Source: Gilliamella sp. WF3-4
GTDB taxonomy: Bacteria > Pseudomonadota > Gammaproteobacteria > Enterobacterales > Orbaceae
Assembly: GCF_001690275.1 (NCBI RefSeq)
Contig: NZ_LZGW01000017.1
Location: forward strand, 62,001-126,000
Length of the DNA: 64,000 nt
Reading direction: 5' to 3'
Translations under genes and position numbers: made by a program
Part shown: piece after piece, positions 51,701 to 59,800 of the stretch
Numbering within the stretch: position 1 is the first letter of the stretch
How the letters are laid out: every line of letters begins with the position of its first letter
The notes under the pieces: generated by a model
What the model was told of the DNA's origin: nothing
What the model saw: the letters and a program-made list of their open reading frames with translations, nothing else
Database searches by the model: none

Positions 51701-52550
51701 CACTAATCAAATTCATCTGCGTAGCGCAAGGTTAGGTTTTTTAGTAGGGGCGTTCGAAGCCTATAACTGGCGATACATTATGAATAAAGAGCCTTCACTA
51801 TTTGCTAACGATACCGACATTTTATTAGAAAAAGCCATGGCAACTAGTTCGTTAGCAGCCGCCGTTGCCGACACCGTAGCATCAACTATTTTGGCACGTA
51901 ACCCAAGGGCAATAAAGGGCTTTCGGTATGCTAAAACAGGCTTTGGCGTGTTTACCGCGTTAACTTATTTTATCTCTGCGGTTGAAATGGGGATAGGCGC
52001 TAAGGACAACTACAAATATGGCAATTCATATGCCACTTGGTCGGGAGGGTTAGCGTGTGGACTAAACACGACGGCTGGTGGATTATATGTGTTATATGGG
52101 TTATCGTACCGTTATGAATGGGTACAAACCCTGTTCCGTGTAAAAATTCAGAAACTAATCTTGCGCAAAGGGCTTCAACAAGCCTTTAATTTAGGCGCCT
52201 GCCGATTATTACTATTCCGTGTTGCTGGAGCGGTTGGGGGGTTAGCGGCACTATTAACATGGATTTATGAAATTTGTAAAGATAACGATATTCAAATTCA
52301 TCTTAAATTTTCAGCACTAGGCAAAAAAAGAGATGAGCAAAAATTTACCAATGCCGCGCAACAGGCTAACCATTTTACAGCCATTGCTGAATTAAAAGGT
52401 TTTTTTGACGATGCGATCTTTGCCACTCAACAAGCAAATAGTGCGCCGCAAACGCACCCTAAAACCGAAGATCAAAGCGATCAAGATCAATTGCAACACC
52501 CCGCCATTATGTTACAAATTGAGCAGGAAGTATTAAAATGGTTGGATTAA
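48798..52550 (+). CDS. MIX-type T6SS effector with C-terminal membrane segments (VasX-like)
   Basis: This 1250-residue protein has an N-terminal MIX-like motif, IRAGFIYIY (residues 60-68), matching the hRxGhhYhh core. It is preceded by CDCQREGLAIFPTRY and followed by a YWLIYSVDDEGRF segment as in the VasX N-terminal region. A long helical middle follows. The C-terminal third has hydrophobic stretches at about 844-870, 1016-1032, 1047-1067, 1083-1104 and 1135-1159, as in pore-forming colicin-like effectors. It ends in an acidic Gln-rich tail. It follows the DUF4123 adaptor and faces a convergent run of Sel1 genes. Membrane disruption is inferred, not shown. Confidence 0.82.
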   Translation: MSEQSEKKQCDCQREGLAIFPTRYTVVPTYIKSACPTWAKLDGVTTVSLNKDYQYHVRRIRAGFIYIYLPSDADGSNEDSSNEDASSQSESAQEELENRYWLIYSVDDEGRFTKLNGMQSTKSVDVNENGSYHCPNLLSNPTLNAFLTIPNPSRYSKVYIAYSEFPWTVEAMQEYRKTPTPRMQELDIEAWQNKNYNQESATIASERSITDILDFNFDFIQKNALPDTKHEFYQSAQSVNAMQGPLWLYEKKSILLNNDYQKITQINTTEQPWAIFKANTNESEEQLSAEMHDSYVQKLHSTMQSYSGDHGQPMLLALDDAIGVALDLNNYYTDIFGHLGQFNKEADMELDVKEMMKVVETYSEYQVAQEDFKFSPTNDELYLATANGKRLADIDYQEAFSLSQLKDISDKEYESISQYNKHKIGGKFKVRGIIDNMNKIYGTPKAEDGLKAPINRDYYQLVKSYILLVKEYFYGKPLGHEYYYRFMKFLKLNYFGEGPSIYESPWYSDQLINGEYLENSIYAKAIKYSSFSYEAPIEEIKQDAKLLDKVYNALIKEYCDKAKEHQSLLYRKTQNEFKKYKRCLISHHFENVEKKFNQHIKQIASERAKQLIHWIKESHYLTFVNDLSYERNIELDNNSAVWGKCQTKIEEELNIALKEEEIKKHQKQELLKINLNGYYFTAVVNRTFEGLEQTEEGNAFIEQLLDIQQFSIEGETYIHIRTSIAALLWRTISYDWQLTWDVLKEIYNAVDANKKEKYAEDALTEAIKSNISTYIVNLRKANLVLEHIMELKKLQNKQGLTTIAIDTSFGKHNIITRWFSNYDNPGTMNNYTLKLYDKLVAMCVPINTCLYSLGAMIAETAALALSGVVWKTAVTYAHMKYQIMATYKTFKAQSFVGVPVGGGLHVLLSTYPAQVKKTLKELRDSLNSAIKQLDKRFTEQFVELDHLFKKQVNVVFKIFSEQATQQLTTNQIHLRSARLGFLVGAFEAYNWRYIMNKEPSLFANDTDILLEKAMATSSLAAAVADTVASTILARNPRAIKGFRYAKTGFGVFTALTYFISAVEMGIGAKDNYKYGNSYATWSGGLACGLNTTAGGLYVLYGLSYRYEWVQTLFRVKIQKLILRKGLQQAFNLGACRLLLFRVAGAVGGLAALLTWIYEICKDNDIQIHLKFSALGKKRDEQKFTNAAQQANHFTAIAELKGFFDDAIFATQQANSAPQTHPKTEDQSDQDQLQHPAIMLQIEQEVLKWLD

Positions 52551-52590
52551 TGGTTGCACAAGGTGATTTATCATCGCTTTATTAATAAAC

Positions 52591-52610
52591 AGCGGGTATA
52601 GCCCGCTTTT
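52591..52610. terminator. Bidirectional terminator between effector and first Sel1 gene
   Basis: AGCGGG (52591-52596) pairs with CCCGCT (52602-52607) around a 5-nt loop and is followed by TTTT. It overlaps the stop codon of the convergent Sel1 gene, so it could serve both directions. Confidence 0.7.
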
Positions 52611-53982
52611 AATGCATTCTTAGTTCATCTTCTTCTATCGGTGGGTACCCAGACCATTCATTAGGGTGATTAACCGCCCCCATTTTTAACGCGTATTTAC
52701 GCCATAATTGCGCACGGGGAATATCTTGCTCTTCGCGTTTATAATAATGACTTAACGACGTTATGATAATGTGGTTGCCTTGAATGGCTTCTTTGGTTAA
52801 ATAACGCTCTTTTAGCTTTGACAGTTCGCCAACTGTATTGCCCAGTAATACATCAAAGGTGTTTCTTGGCCATTTTGCATAAATGTGTATTTCCCACCCT
52901 TCCTGCATATTTAGGTTATAAAACCCATTAAGAAAATGAAAGCGATCATAGATCCAATCTTCATCGCATACCTTTTCACGAGCACTATATTGAGAGCGAT
53001 ATTTGGTTTTTTGGCGCTTCAATTGAGTATTAAAGTCATATCGATTAGACATTATTACATCAATCAATTGCCATAAGTTATCATCAGGGTGCAATTGATA
53101 GGCTTGCTCAAGTAAGGTAAAGGCTTTATATTCATCGACTTTGGTACCTAAGCCTTGCATATACATAAACGCTAATGTCCTTATTGCTGGGACAAACTGT
53201 TGGTTTGCTGCTTGTTCATAAAGCGTAAAGGCATGATTTTCATTTTTATCAACCCCAATACCAAACAGATAAAAATAAGCCAAATTGGTTTGCGCTAGGG
53301 CATGCCCTTGGTTGGCGGCTTTTTGGTACCATTCAATGGCTTTTTGTAAATCAGGCTCGACCCCTTGGCCATATTCACTCAAGGGGTAAACTCCACGGGG
53401 ATAATATTCAATGGGTAAGCTCATTTTGTCGAATCGGGCAAATTGTGCTTCGATTTTAGGTAGCTCAGGGTCGATATTGTTGCCATTTTCGTCAAAAATA
53501 TACAATCGAGGCGCTTTACCGCCTGATGCGTTTTCGTAAATATAACCAATACTATTTTGAGCATCGACATTGCCTTGAGCGGCGGCTTTTTCAAACCAAC
53601 TTAAAGCAACTGGAAAGTTGTTTAACTCATCACGATACATTGAGCCTAAGTTATATTGTGCTTTAGCCAGTCCCTGAGCAGCCGCTTTTTCAAATAATAG
53701 TCGTGCTTTAGTATGATCCCCTTTTTGGTAAAGCAAATTATCGCCGTAAAAAATTTCGCCCAAGGTGTTTTGGGCAATGGCATCACCACTTTCAGCCAGT
53801 TCAGTGCAGAGTTTCATGTTTGCTTCATCACGTGAAAGTTGGCAAGTGGGTTGCTCCGAGGCGCTAGGCATCAAGCGAGTTTGGGTCGCATTGGTATGAT
53901 GATTGCCCTTGGCAAAAGCCAACATCGCAAATAAGGCAACACCAAATCCCAATACCGCATAAGGGATTTTTTTCATTTTCAT
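52609..53982 (-). CDS. Sel1-repeat exported protein, copy 1 (probable immunity)
   Basis: This 457-residue protein has a signal peptide (KKIPYAVLGFGVALFAMLAFA). A series of Sel1-like repeats follows (for example KARLLFEKAAAQGLAKAQYN, QKAIEWYQKAANQGHALAQT and AFTLYEQAANQQFVPAIRTL), then a non-repeat C-terminal domain. Sel1 proteins are alpha-solenoid binding platforms, and exported ones serve as immunity proteins for some T6SS toxins. It is convergent with the effector, 58 bp from its stop. Three further copies lie behind it. Residues about 330-395 differ most between copies. Confidence 0.75.
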   Translation of the reverse strand: MKMKKIPYAVLGFGVALFAMLAFAKGNHHTNATQTRLMPSASEQPTCQLSRDEANMKLCTELAESGDAIAQNTLGEIFYGDNLLYQKGDHTKARLLFEKAAAQGLAKAQYNLGSMYRDELNNFPVALSWFEKAAAQGNVDAQNSIGYIYENASGGKAPRLYIFDENGNNIDPELPKIEAQFARFDKMSLPIEYYPRGVYPLSEYGQGVEPDLQKAIEWYQKAANQGHALAQTNLAYFYLFGIGVDKNENHAFTLYEQAANQQFVPAIRTLAFMYMQGLGTKVDEYKAFTLLEQAYQLHPDDNLWQLIDVIMSNRYDFNTQLKRQKTKYRSQYSAREKVCDEDWIYDRFHFLNGFYNLNMQEGWEIHIYAKWPRNTFDVLLGNTVGELSKLKERYLTKEAIQGNHIIITSLSHYYKREEQDIPRAQLWRKYALKMGAVNHPNEWSGYPPIEEDELRMH

Positions 53983-54080
53983 TCCATTTATAACGATTTT
54001 TGATGAATTTTAATATGGTTAACCACGCTAATTGTATAGCAAAAATCGGTGGTAACAAATTAAAAAACAAACAATAAATA

Positions 54081-54155
54081 CCTGAAAAAATCGAAGATCA
54101 AAGCAAGCAAGATCAATCGCAACACCTTGCAATCATGTTACAAAAACAATTAAAA
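54081..54155 (+). pseudogene. Duplicated 3' tail of the MIX effector, remnant 1
   Basis: The sequence GAAGATCAAAGC...CAAGATCAA...CAACACC...ATCATGTTACAAA repeats the last coding bases of the effector (52462-52540) on the same strand. It has small changes and no open frame. It sits upstream of the copy-1 Sel1 gene. Confidence 0.8.
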
Positions 54156-54172
54156 GCGAATATGATCCGCTT

Positions 54173-55549
54173 TTAATGCATTCTTAGTTCATCTTCTTCT
54201 ATCGGTGGGTATCCTGACCATTCGCTAGGGTGATTAACCGCCCCCATTTTTAACGCATATTTACGCCATAACTGCGCACGGGGAATATCTTGCTCTTCGC
54301 GTTTATAATAGTGACTTAACGACGTTATGATAATGTGGTTGCCTTGAATGGCTTTTTTGGTTAAATAACGCTCTTTTAACGTTGATTGTTCGCCAACCGT
54401 ATTGCCCAGTAATATATCAAAGGTGTCTCTTGGCCAAAGTGTAAAAGCGATAATTCGTGAACCATAGAGCATATTTAAATTGTAAAAATCTTTCAGGTAA
54501 AAGAAATTATCATAGATCAAATCTTCATCGCTCACCTTTTCACGAGCACTATTATATTGGGAGCGATATTTGGTTTTTTGGCGCTTCAATTGAGTATTAA
54601 AGTCATATCGATTAGACATTATTACGTCAATCAATTGCCATAAGTTATCATCGGGTTGTAATTGATAGGCTTGCTCAAGTAAGGTAAAGGCTTTATATTC
54701 ATCGACTTTGGTGCCTAAGCCTTGCATATACATAAACGCTAATGTCCTTATTGCAGGGACAAACTGTTGCTTAGCGGCTTGTTCATAAAGTGTAAAGGCA
54801 TGATTTTCATTTTTATCAACCTCAATACCAAACAGATAAAAATAAGCCAAATTGGTTTGCGCTAAAGCATGCCCTTGGTTGGCGGCTTTTTGGTACCATT
54901 CAATGGCTTTTTGTAAATCAGGCTCGACCCCTTGGCCATATTCACTCAAAGGGTAAACTCCACGGGGATAATATTCAATGGGTAAGCTCATTTTGTCGAA
55001 TCGGGCAAATTGTGCTTCGATTTTAGGTAGTTCAGGGTCGATATTGTTGCCATTTTCGTCAAAAATATACAATCGAGGCGCTTTACCGCCTGATGCGTTT
55101 TCGTAAATATAACCAATACTATTTTGAGCATCGACATTGCCTTGAGCGGCGGCTTTTTCAAACCAACTTAAAGCAATTGGAAAGTTGTTTAACTCATCAC
55201 GGTACATTGAGCCTAAGTTATATTGTGCTTTAGCCAGTCCCTGAGCGGCCGCTTTTTCAAATAATAGCCGCGCTTTAGTGTGATCCCCTTTTTGGTAAAG
55301 CAAATTATCGCCGTAAAAAATTTCGCCCAAGGTGTTTTGGGCAATGGCATCACCACTTTCAGCCAGTTCAGTACACAGTTTCATGTTTGCTTCATCACGT
55401 GAAAGTTGGCAAGTGGGTTGCTCCGAGGCGCTAGGCATCAAGCGAGTTTGGGGCGCATTGGTATGATGATTGCCCTTGGCAAAAGCCGACATCACAAATA
55501 AGGCAACACCAAACCCCAATACCGCATAAGGGATTTTTTTCATTTTCAT
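54173..55549 (-). CDS. Sel1-repeat exported protein, copy 2 (probable immunity)
   Basis: This 458-residue paralogue is nearly identical to copy 1 through the signal peptide and Sel1 repeats. It differs strongly in a block near residues 330-395 (it has SDEDLIYDNFFYLKDFYNLN where copies 1 and 3 have a CDEDWIYDRF variant). It then becomes nearly identical again at the C-terminus (GYPPIEEDELRMH). The pattern suggests selection or gene conversion acting on one surface. It lies 190 bp from copy 1, with a toxin-tail remnant and terminator-like hairpin between. Confidence 0.75.
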   Translation of the reverse strand: MKMKKIPYAVLGFGVALFVMSAFAKGNHHTNAPQTRLMPSASEQPTCQLSRDEANMKLCTELAESGDAIAQNTLGEIFYGDNLLYQKGDHTKARLLFEKAAAQGLAKAQYNLGSMYRDELNNFPIALSWFEKAAAQGNVDAQNSIGYIYENASGGKAPRLYIFDENGNNIDPELPKIEAQFARFDKMSLPIEYYPRGVYPLSEYGQGVEPDLQKAIEWYQKAANQGHALAQTNLAYFYLFGIEVDKNENHAFTLYEQAAKQQFVPAIRTLAFMYMQGLGTKVDEYKAFTLLEQAYQLQPDDNLWQLIDVIMSNRYDFNTQLKRQKTKYRSQYNSAREKVSDEDLIYDNFFYLKDFYNLNMLYGSRIIAFTLWPRDTFDILLGNTVGEQSTLKERYLTKKAIQGNHIIITSLSHYYKREEQDIPRAQLWRKYALKMGAVNHPSEWSGYPPIEEDELRMH

Positions 55550-55647
55550 TCCATTTATAACGATTTTTGATGAATTTTAATATGGTTAACCGCGCTAATT
55601 GTATAGCAAAAATTGGTGGTAACAAATTAAAAAACAAGCAATAAATA

Positions 55648-55720
55648 CCTTAAAAAATCGAAGATCAAAGCAAGCAAGATCAATCGCAACATCTTGCAAT
55701 CATGTTACAAAAACAATTAA
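55648..55720 (+). pseudogene. Duplicated 3' tail of the MIX effector, remnant 2
   Basis: Same relic of the effector 3' end as at 54081, nearly identical to remnant 1, upstream of the copy-2 Sel1 gene. Confidence 0.8.
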
Positions 55721-55742
55721 AAGCGGATATGATCCGCTTTTA
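55721..55742. terminator. Hairpin terminator between Sel1 copies 2 and 3
   Basis: AAGCGGAT (55721-55728) pairs perfectly with ATCCGCTT (55732-55739) around a 3-nt loop, next to the copy-3 stop codon. The equivalent site at 54153-54175 is a degraded version. Confidence 0.65.
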
Positions 55743-57113
55743 ATGCATTCTTAGTTCATCTTCTTCTATCGGTGGGTACCCAGACCATTCATTAGGGTGA
55801 TTAACCGCCCCCATTTTTAACGCGTATTTACGCCATAACTGCGCACGGGGAATATCTTGCTCTTCGCGTTTATAATAATGACTTAACGACGTTATGATAA
55901 TGTGGTTGCCTTGAATGGCTTCTTTGGTTAAATAACGCTCTTTTAGCTTTGACAGTTCGCCAACTGTATTGCCCAGTAATACATCAAAGGTGTTTCTTGG
56001 CCATTTTGCATAAATGTGTATTTCCCACCCTTTCTGCATATTTAGGTTATAAAACCCATTAAGAAAATGAAAGCGATCATAGATCCAATCTTCATCGCAT
56101 ACCTTTTCACGAGCACTATATTGGGAACGATATTTTATTGTTTGATGTTTTAATTGTGTTCTAAATTTATATTGATTAGACATTATAACCCTAAGGGTAT
56201 GCCATAAGTTATCATCAGGGTGCAATTGATAGGCTTGCTCAAGTAAGGTAAAGGCTTTATATTCATCGACTTTGGTGCCTAAGCCTTGCATATACATAAA
56301 CGCTAATGTCCTTATTGCAGGGACAAATTGTTGCTTAGCGGCTTGTTCATAAAGCGTAAAGGCATGATTTTCATTTTTATCAGCCCCAATACCAAACAGA
56401 TAAAAGTAAGCCAAATTGGTTTGCGCTAAAGCATGCCCTTGGTTGGCGGCTTTTTGGTACCATTCAATGGCTTTTTGTAAATCAGGCTCGACCCCTTGGC
56501 CATATTCACTCAAGGGGTAAACTCCACGGGGATAATATTCAATGGGTAAGCTCATTTTGTCGAATCGGGCAAATTGTGCTGCGATTTTAGGTAGTTCAGG
56601 GTCGATATTGTTGCCATTTTCGTCAAAAATATACAATCGAGGCGCTTTACCGCCTGATGCGTTTTCGTAAATATAACCAATACTATTTTGAGCATCGGCA
56701 TTGCCTTGAGCAGCCGCTTTTTCAAACCAACTTAAAGCAATCGGAAAGTTGTTTAGCTCATCACGGTACATTGAGCCTAAGTTATATTGTGCTTTAGCCA
56801 GTCCCTGAGCGGCCGCTTTTTCAAATAATAGCCGCGCTTTAGTGTGATCCCCTTTTTGGTAAAGCAAATTATCGCCGTAAAAAATTTCGCCCAAGGTATT
56901 TTGGGCAATGGCATCACCACTTTCAGCCAGTTCAGTGCACAGTTTCATGTTTGCTTCATCACGTGAAAGTTGGCAAGTGGGTTGCTCCGAGGCGCTAGAC
57001 ATTAAGCGAGTTTGGGGCGCATTGGTATGATGATTGCCCTTGGCAAAAGCCGACATCGCAAATAAGGCAACACCAAACCCCAATACCGCATAAGGGATTT
57101 TTTTCATTTTCAT
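55740..57113 (-). CDS. Sel1-repeat exported protein, copy 3 (probable immunity)
   Basis: This 457-residue paralogue has the same signal peptide and Sel1 series. Its C-terminal variable block resembles copy 1, but the segment at about 305-330 is different (HTLRVIMSNQYKFRTQLKH). It is thus a mosaic relative to copies 1 and 2. Expected location is the periplasm. The function is inferred from its place behind a T6SS effector. Confidence 0.75.
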   Translation of the reverse strand: MKMKKIPYAVLGFGVALFAMSAFAKGNHHTNAPQTRLMSSASEQPTCQLSRDEANMKLCTELAESGDAIAQNTLGEIFYGDNLLYQKGDHTKARLLFEKAAAQGLAKAQYNLGSMYRDELNNFPIALSWFEKAAAQGNADAQNSIGYIYENASGGKAPRLYIFDENGNNIDPELPKIAAQFARFDKMSLPIEYYPRGVYPLSEYGQGVEPDLQKAIEWYQKAANQGHALAQTNLAYFYLFGIGADKNENHAFTLYEQAAKQQFVPAIRTLAFMYMQGLGTKVDEYKAFTLLEQAYQLHPDDNLWHTLRVIMSNQYKFRTQLKHQTIKYRSQYSAREKVCDEDWIYDRFHFLNGFYNLNMQKGWEIHIYAKWPRNTFDVLLGNTVGELSKLKERYLTKEAIQGNHIIITSLSHYYKREEQDIPRAQLWRKYALKMGAVNHPNEWSGYPPIEEDELRMH

Positions 57114-57211
57114 TCCATTTATAACGATTTTTGATGAATTTTAATATGGTTAACCGCGCTAATTGTATAGCAAAAATCGGTGGTAACAAATTAAAAAACA
57201 AACAATAAATA

Positions 57212-57298
57212 CCTTAAAAAATCGAAGATCAAAGCGATCAAGATCAATCGCAACACCTTGCAATCATGTTACAAATTGAGCAAGAAGTATTAAAATAG
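57212..57298 (+). pseudogene. Duplicated 3' tail of the MIX effector, remnant 3
   Basis: This is the best preserved relic: it matches the effector end through GATCAAAGCGATCAAGATCA and on to ATTGAGCAAGAAGTATTAAA. It lies on the plus strand between Sel1 copies 3 and 4. Confidence 0.85.
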
Positions 57299-57333
57299 AT
57301 GATTTTGTTGTTTTTCAGACTCAACAATAAAAA

Positions 57334-57352
57334 AACGGGCGGTGCCCGTTAT
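57334..57352 (-). terminator. Hairpin terminator after Sel1 copy 4
   Basis: AACGGGC (57334-57340) pairs with GCCCGTT (57344-57350) around a 3-nt loop. On the minus strand the stem is followed by TTTTTATTG, just past the copy-4 stop codon. Confidence 0.75.
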
Positions 57353-58705
57353 TTATTGCGTTACATTATCTTCAATAGGTGGGTAATCAGGCCAAAATTC
57401 TGGTTTATTGACTTGTCCCATTTTTAATGCATATTTGCGCCATAACAGCGCTTTTTGGATATCACCGCCTTCTCCTTTATAAAAATAACTTAGTAAAGTC
57501 ATTGTATTATAATAACCTTGGATGGATTTTTTTATAAAGTAACGTTCTTTTAATTTCAATAGATCGCCTGTATCTTTGCCTAACCAAACATCTAAGGTAT
57601 TTCTTCGGTTTTTCGTTAAAATAAACAGATGTGAACTATTCAGCATGTCTAGATTGTAGAAGCTTTTAAGTCCATATAAGGATCCATAGATCAAATCTTC
57701 ATCACTACCTTCTCCAAGAATGTAATAGCTAATTCTAATAGTTTTTTGATCTTTATGCTGTAATGTGGTTTTTAACCCATAATGTCGATACATTACGTTA
57801 TAAAAAAAATCCCATAAGGTTTCATCAGGTTGTAGTTGGTAGGCTTGCTCAAGTAAAGTAAAGGCTTTATATTCATCCGCTTTGGTTCCTAAGCCTTGCA
57901 TATACATAAACGCCAACGTTTTTATTGCTGGGACAAACTGTTGGTTTGCTGCTTGCTCATAGAGTTTAAAGGCGTGACTTTCATCTTTATTGACCCCGAT
58001 ACCAAACAGATAAAAATAGGCCAAATTAGTTTGCGCTAGGGCATGCCCTTGGTCGGCGGCTTTTTGGTACCATTCAATGGCTTTTTGTAAATTAGGCTCT
58101 AGTCCTTGACCATATTCACTCAATGGATAAATGCTACGTCGGTAATAATCAACAGGCAAGTTATTATCAAACTTTGCAAACTTTGCTTTAATATTGGGGA
58201 TTTTTTTGTCTGTATTTTTACCGCTTTGATTAAAAGTATATAGCCGAGGAGGGGTACCTCCCGATGCATTTTCGTAAATATAACCAATACTATTTTGAGC
58301 ATCAACATTACCTTGTGCAGCGGCTTTTTCAAACCAACTTAAAGCAAGCGGAAAGTTGTTTAACTCATCACGATACATTGAGCCTAAGTTATATTGTGCT
58401 TTAGCCAGTCCCTGAGCAGCCGCTTTTTCAAATAATAGTCGTGCTTTAGTGTGATCCCCTGCTTCGTACCAAGGTTTAATAGTATAAAAGATTTCACCTA
58501 AGGTATTTTGGGCCATGGCATCACCTTTTTCGGTCAGCTCGGTGCAGAGTTTAATGTTTTCTTTATCAAACTTAAGTTGACAAATCGGCTGGGTAGGTTG
58601 GTTTGCGGTATTATAAGATGTTGTAGCAAGGTTTTTAGTGTTATCGGCATAACTTGAAAACGATACAAAGCACAATAAAAATGCAGTGTGAAGGATTTTT
58701 TTCAT
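57353..58705 (-). CDS. Sel1-repeat exported protein, copy 4 (divergent)
   Basis: This 450-residue paralogue is the most diverged of the four. It has a different signal peptide (MKKILHTAFLLCFVSFSSYA) and many substitutions, but the same Sel1 repeat series. Its C-terminal block is distinct (GLKSFYNLDMLNSSHLFILT) and it ends NVTQ. It is probably the oldest copy or one acquired with another effector allele. The stop lies within the terminator region at 57334-57352. Confidence 0.75.
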   Translation of the reverse strand: MKKILHTAFLLCFVSFSSYADNTKNLATTSYNTANQPTQPICQLKFDKENIKLCTELTEKGDAMAQNTLGEIFYTIKPWYEAGDHTKARLLFEKAAAQGLAKAQYNLGSMYRDELNNFPLALSWFEKAAAQGNVDAQNSIGYIYENASGGTPPRLYTFNQSGKNTDKKIPNIKAKFAKFDNNLPVDYYRRSIYPLSEYGQGLEPNLQKAIEWYQKAADQGHALAQTNLAYFYLFGIGVNKDESHAFKLYEQAANQQFVPAIKTLAFMYMQGLGTKADEYKAFTLLEQAYQLQPDETLWDFFYNVMYRHYGLKTTLQHKDQKTIRISYYILGEGSDEDLIYGSLYGLKSFYNLDMLNSSHLFILTKNRRNTLDVWLGKDTGDLLKLKERYFIKKSIQGYYNTMTLLSYFYKGEGGDIQKALLWRKYALKMGQVNKPEFWPDYPPIEDNVTQ

Positions 58706-58811
58706 TTTTATTCCATTTATTACTATTATTTAATAAACCATGATATGGTTAACCTAGTTAATTATATAGTAAAAAATTGTGCTAACAAGTTAAAAAATAA
58801 TCAATAAATTC

Positions 58812-58884
58812 CCCAAAAAACGAAGATCAAAATCGATCTCAATATCCAGTAATCATGTTACAAATTGAGTTAGAGGTAAAGTAA
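58812..58884 (+). pseudogene. Duplicated 3' tail of the MIX effector, remnant 4
   Basis: A more decayed copy of the effector end (AAACGAAGATCAAAAT...CAATATCC...ATCATGTTACAAATTGAG) lies upstream of Sel1 copy 4. A TTGTGCAAGGTGATT stretch further on (58911-58925) also matches the region just past the real effector stop. Confidence 0.7.
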
Positions 58885-58937
58885 AAAGTATTACAACAGT
58901 TGGAGCTATTGTTGTGCAAGGTGATTGTTTTTCCTAA

Positions 58938-59093
58938 TTTTTTAATGTGTATTTACGTCATAACTGCGTACGGGGTATATTTTGCTCTTCGCCTTTACCA
59001 TAGTAAATTAACGAGGTTTTTATCATGTTATTGTCTTAAATGGCTTCTTTTGTCAAGTGCACTCTTTTAATTTTCATAGTTCGCTAATAATAT
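58938..59093 (-). pseudogene. Sel1 protein C-terminal remnant (fifth copy)
   Basis: On the minus strand this aligns with the C-terminal coding part of the Sel1 genes (compare CGTATTTACGCCATAACTGC with CGTATTTACGTCATAACTGC). It has many substitutions, stops and no start, so it is a dead fifth copy. Confidence 0.7.
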
Positions 59094-59279
59094 GTTTAAG
59101 GTTACGATTTTCAGCCTCTAGTTCTTTTAAACGTTTAATGTTTCAAGTTTCTATACGCTCTATTTTTCCCACCATTGATAAAAAGTTAAATTGTCCACAC
59201 CCTATTTACGGGATAGTGCTTTAATGGGAACGCATGCCTCAGCTTCTTTTCAAATAGATACGATTTGATGTTTAGTCAT
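59092..59279 (-). pseudogene. IS3-family orfA remnant
   Basis: On the minus strand from an ATG at 59279 the sequence reads MTKHQIVSI, stop, KEAEACVPIKALSRK, stop, GVDNLTFYQWWEK and then RLKE-like helix pieces in shifted frames. This is the helix-turn-helix OrfA of IS3-family elements, with several stops. Confidence 0.75.
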
Positions 59280-59385
59280 TTTTTCATAATTAAATCTTTT
59301 TTTACTTTTATCATAGAGAATTTTCTATTTTTAGTTGTACTATTTTAGGGGGATAGTTACATTTAGGGGACAGTTACATACAAAA

Positions 59386-59640
59386 AGTTATAACACTTGG
59401 GTTGCGAATTTAATAAGTAAATATGGTTATAAAACGAAATGAACTTTAGTTAAAAACATGCTGAGTTCGGATATCGAGATTAGATATGATGTCTTAACAA
59501 TATATCCCAGTTATCATGAAAAATTTGAGGGATAGGCAAGGGGCGGTTTCACAGATGATGACAATGTTGTTTTACCAATTAATAGTACGGCGGAAGAAAT
59601 CGGAGCTGGATTAAGACGGATTTTAGTTGTTGCTGTTAAT
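59386..59640 (+). pseudogene. CdiI-like (DUF1436 type) contact-dependent immunity remnant
   Basis: One frame reads SYNTWVANLISKYGYKTK, stop, TLVKNMLSSDIEIRYDVLTI, then YPSYHEKFEG, stop, and GGFTDDDNVVLPINSTAEEI with GAGLRR. The pattern (start motif, LTI.PS.H....G, then a D..V.LP..ST.EEIG.. end) recalls immunity proteins of contact-dependent growth inhibition systems. It has two in-frame stops and no start codon, and no CdiA toxin lies nearby. Confidence 0.5.
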
Positions 59641-59800
59641 TTAGCTAATCTAGTTTTTATATTTTTGTTAAAGGTGAATGTTAACATTGTCACCAAACTA
59701 TATAATTATGAGCGGAGAATAGTAATTTTAAGCTGATTTTTACGCATTGTGCATCCTATTTTTCATTTGAAATATAAAAGAATACACAAACCTAGTACGT

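Noticed and set aside
52609-58705. CRISPR-like or IS-mediated repeat array
   Set aside because: The periodicity of about 1.6 kb is explained by tandem paralogous Sel1 genes and effector-tail relics; there are no short spaced repeats and no terminal inverted repeats.
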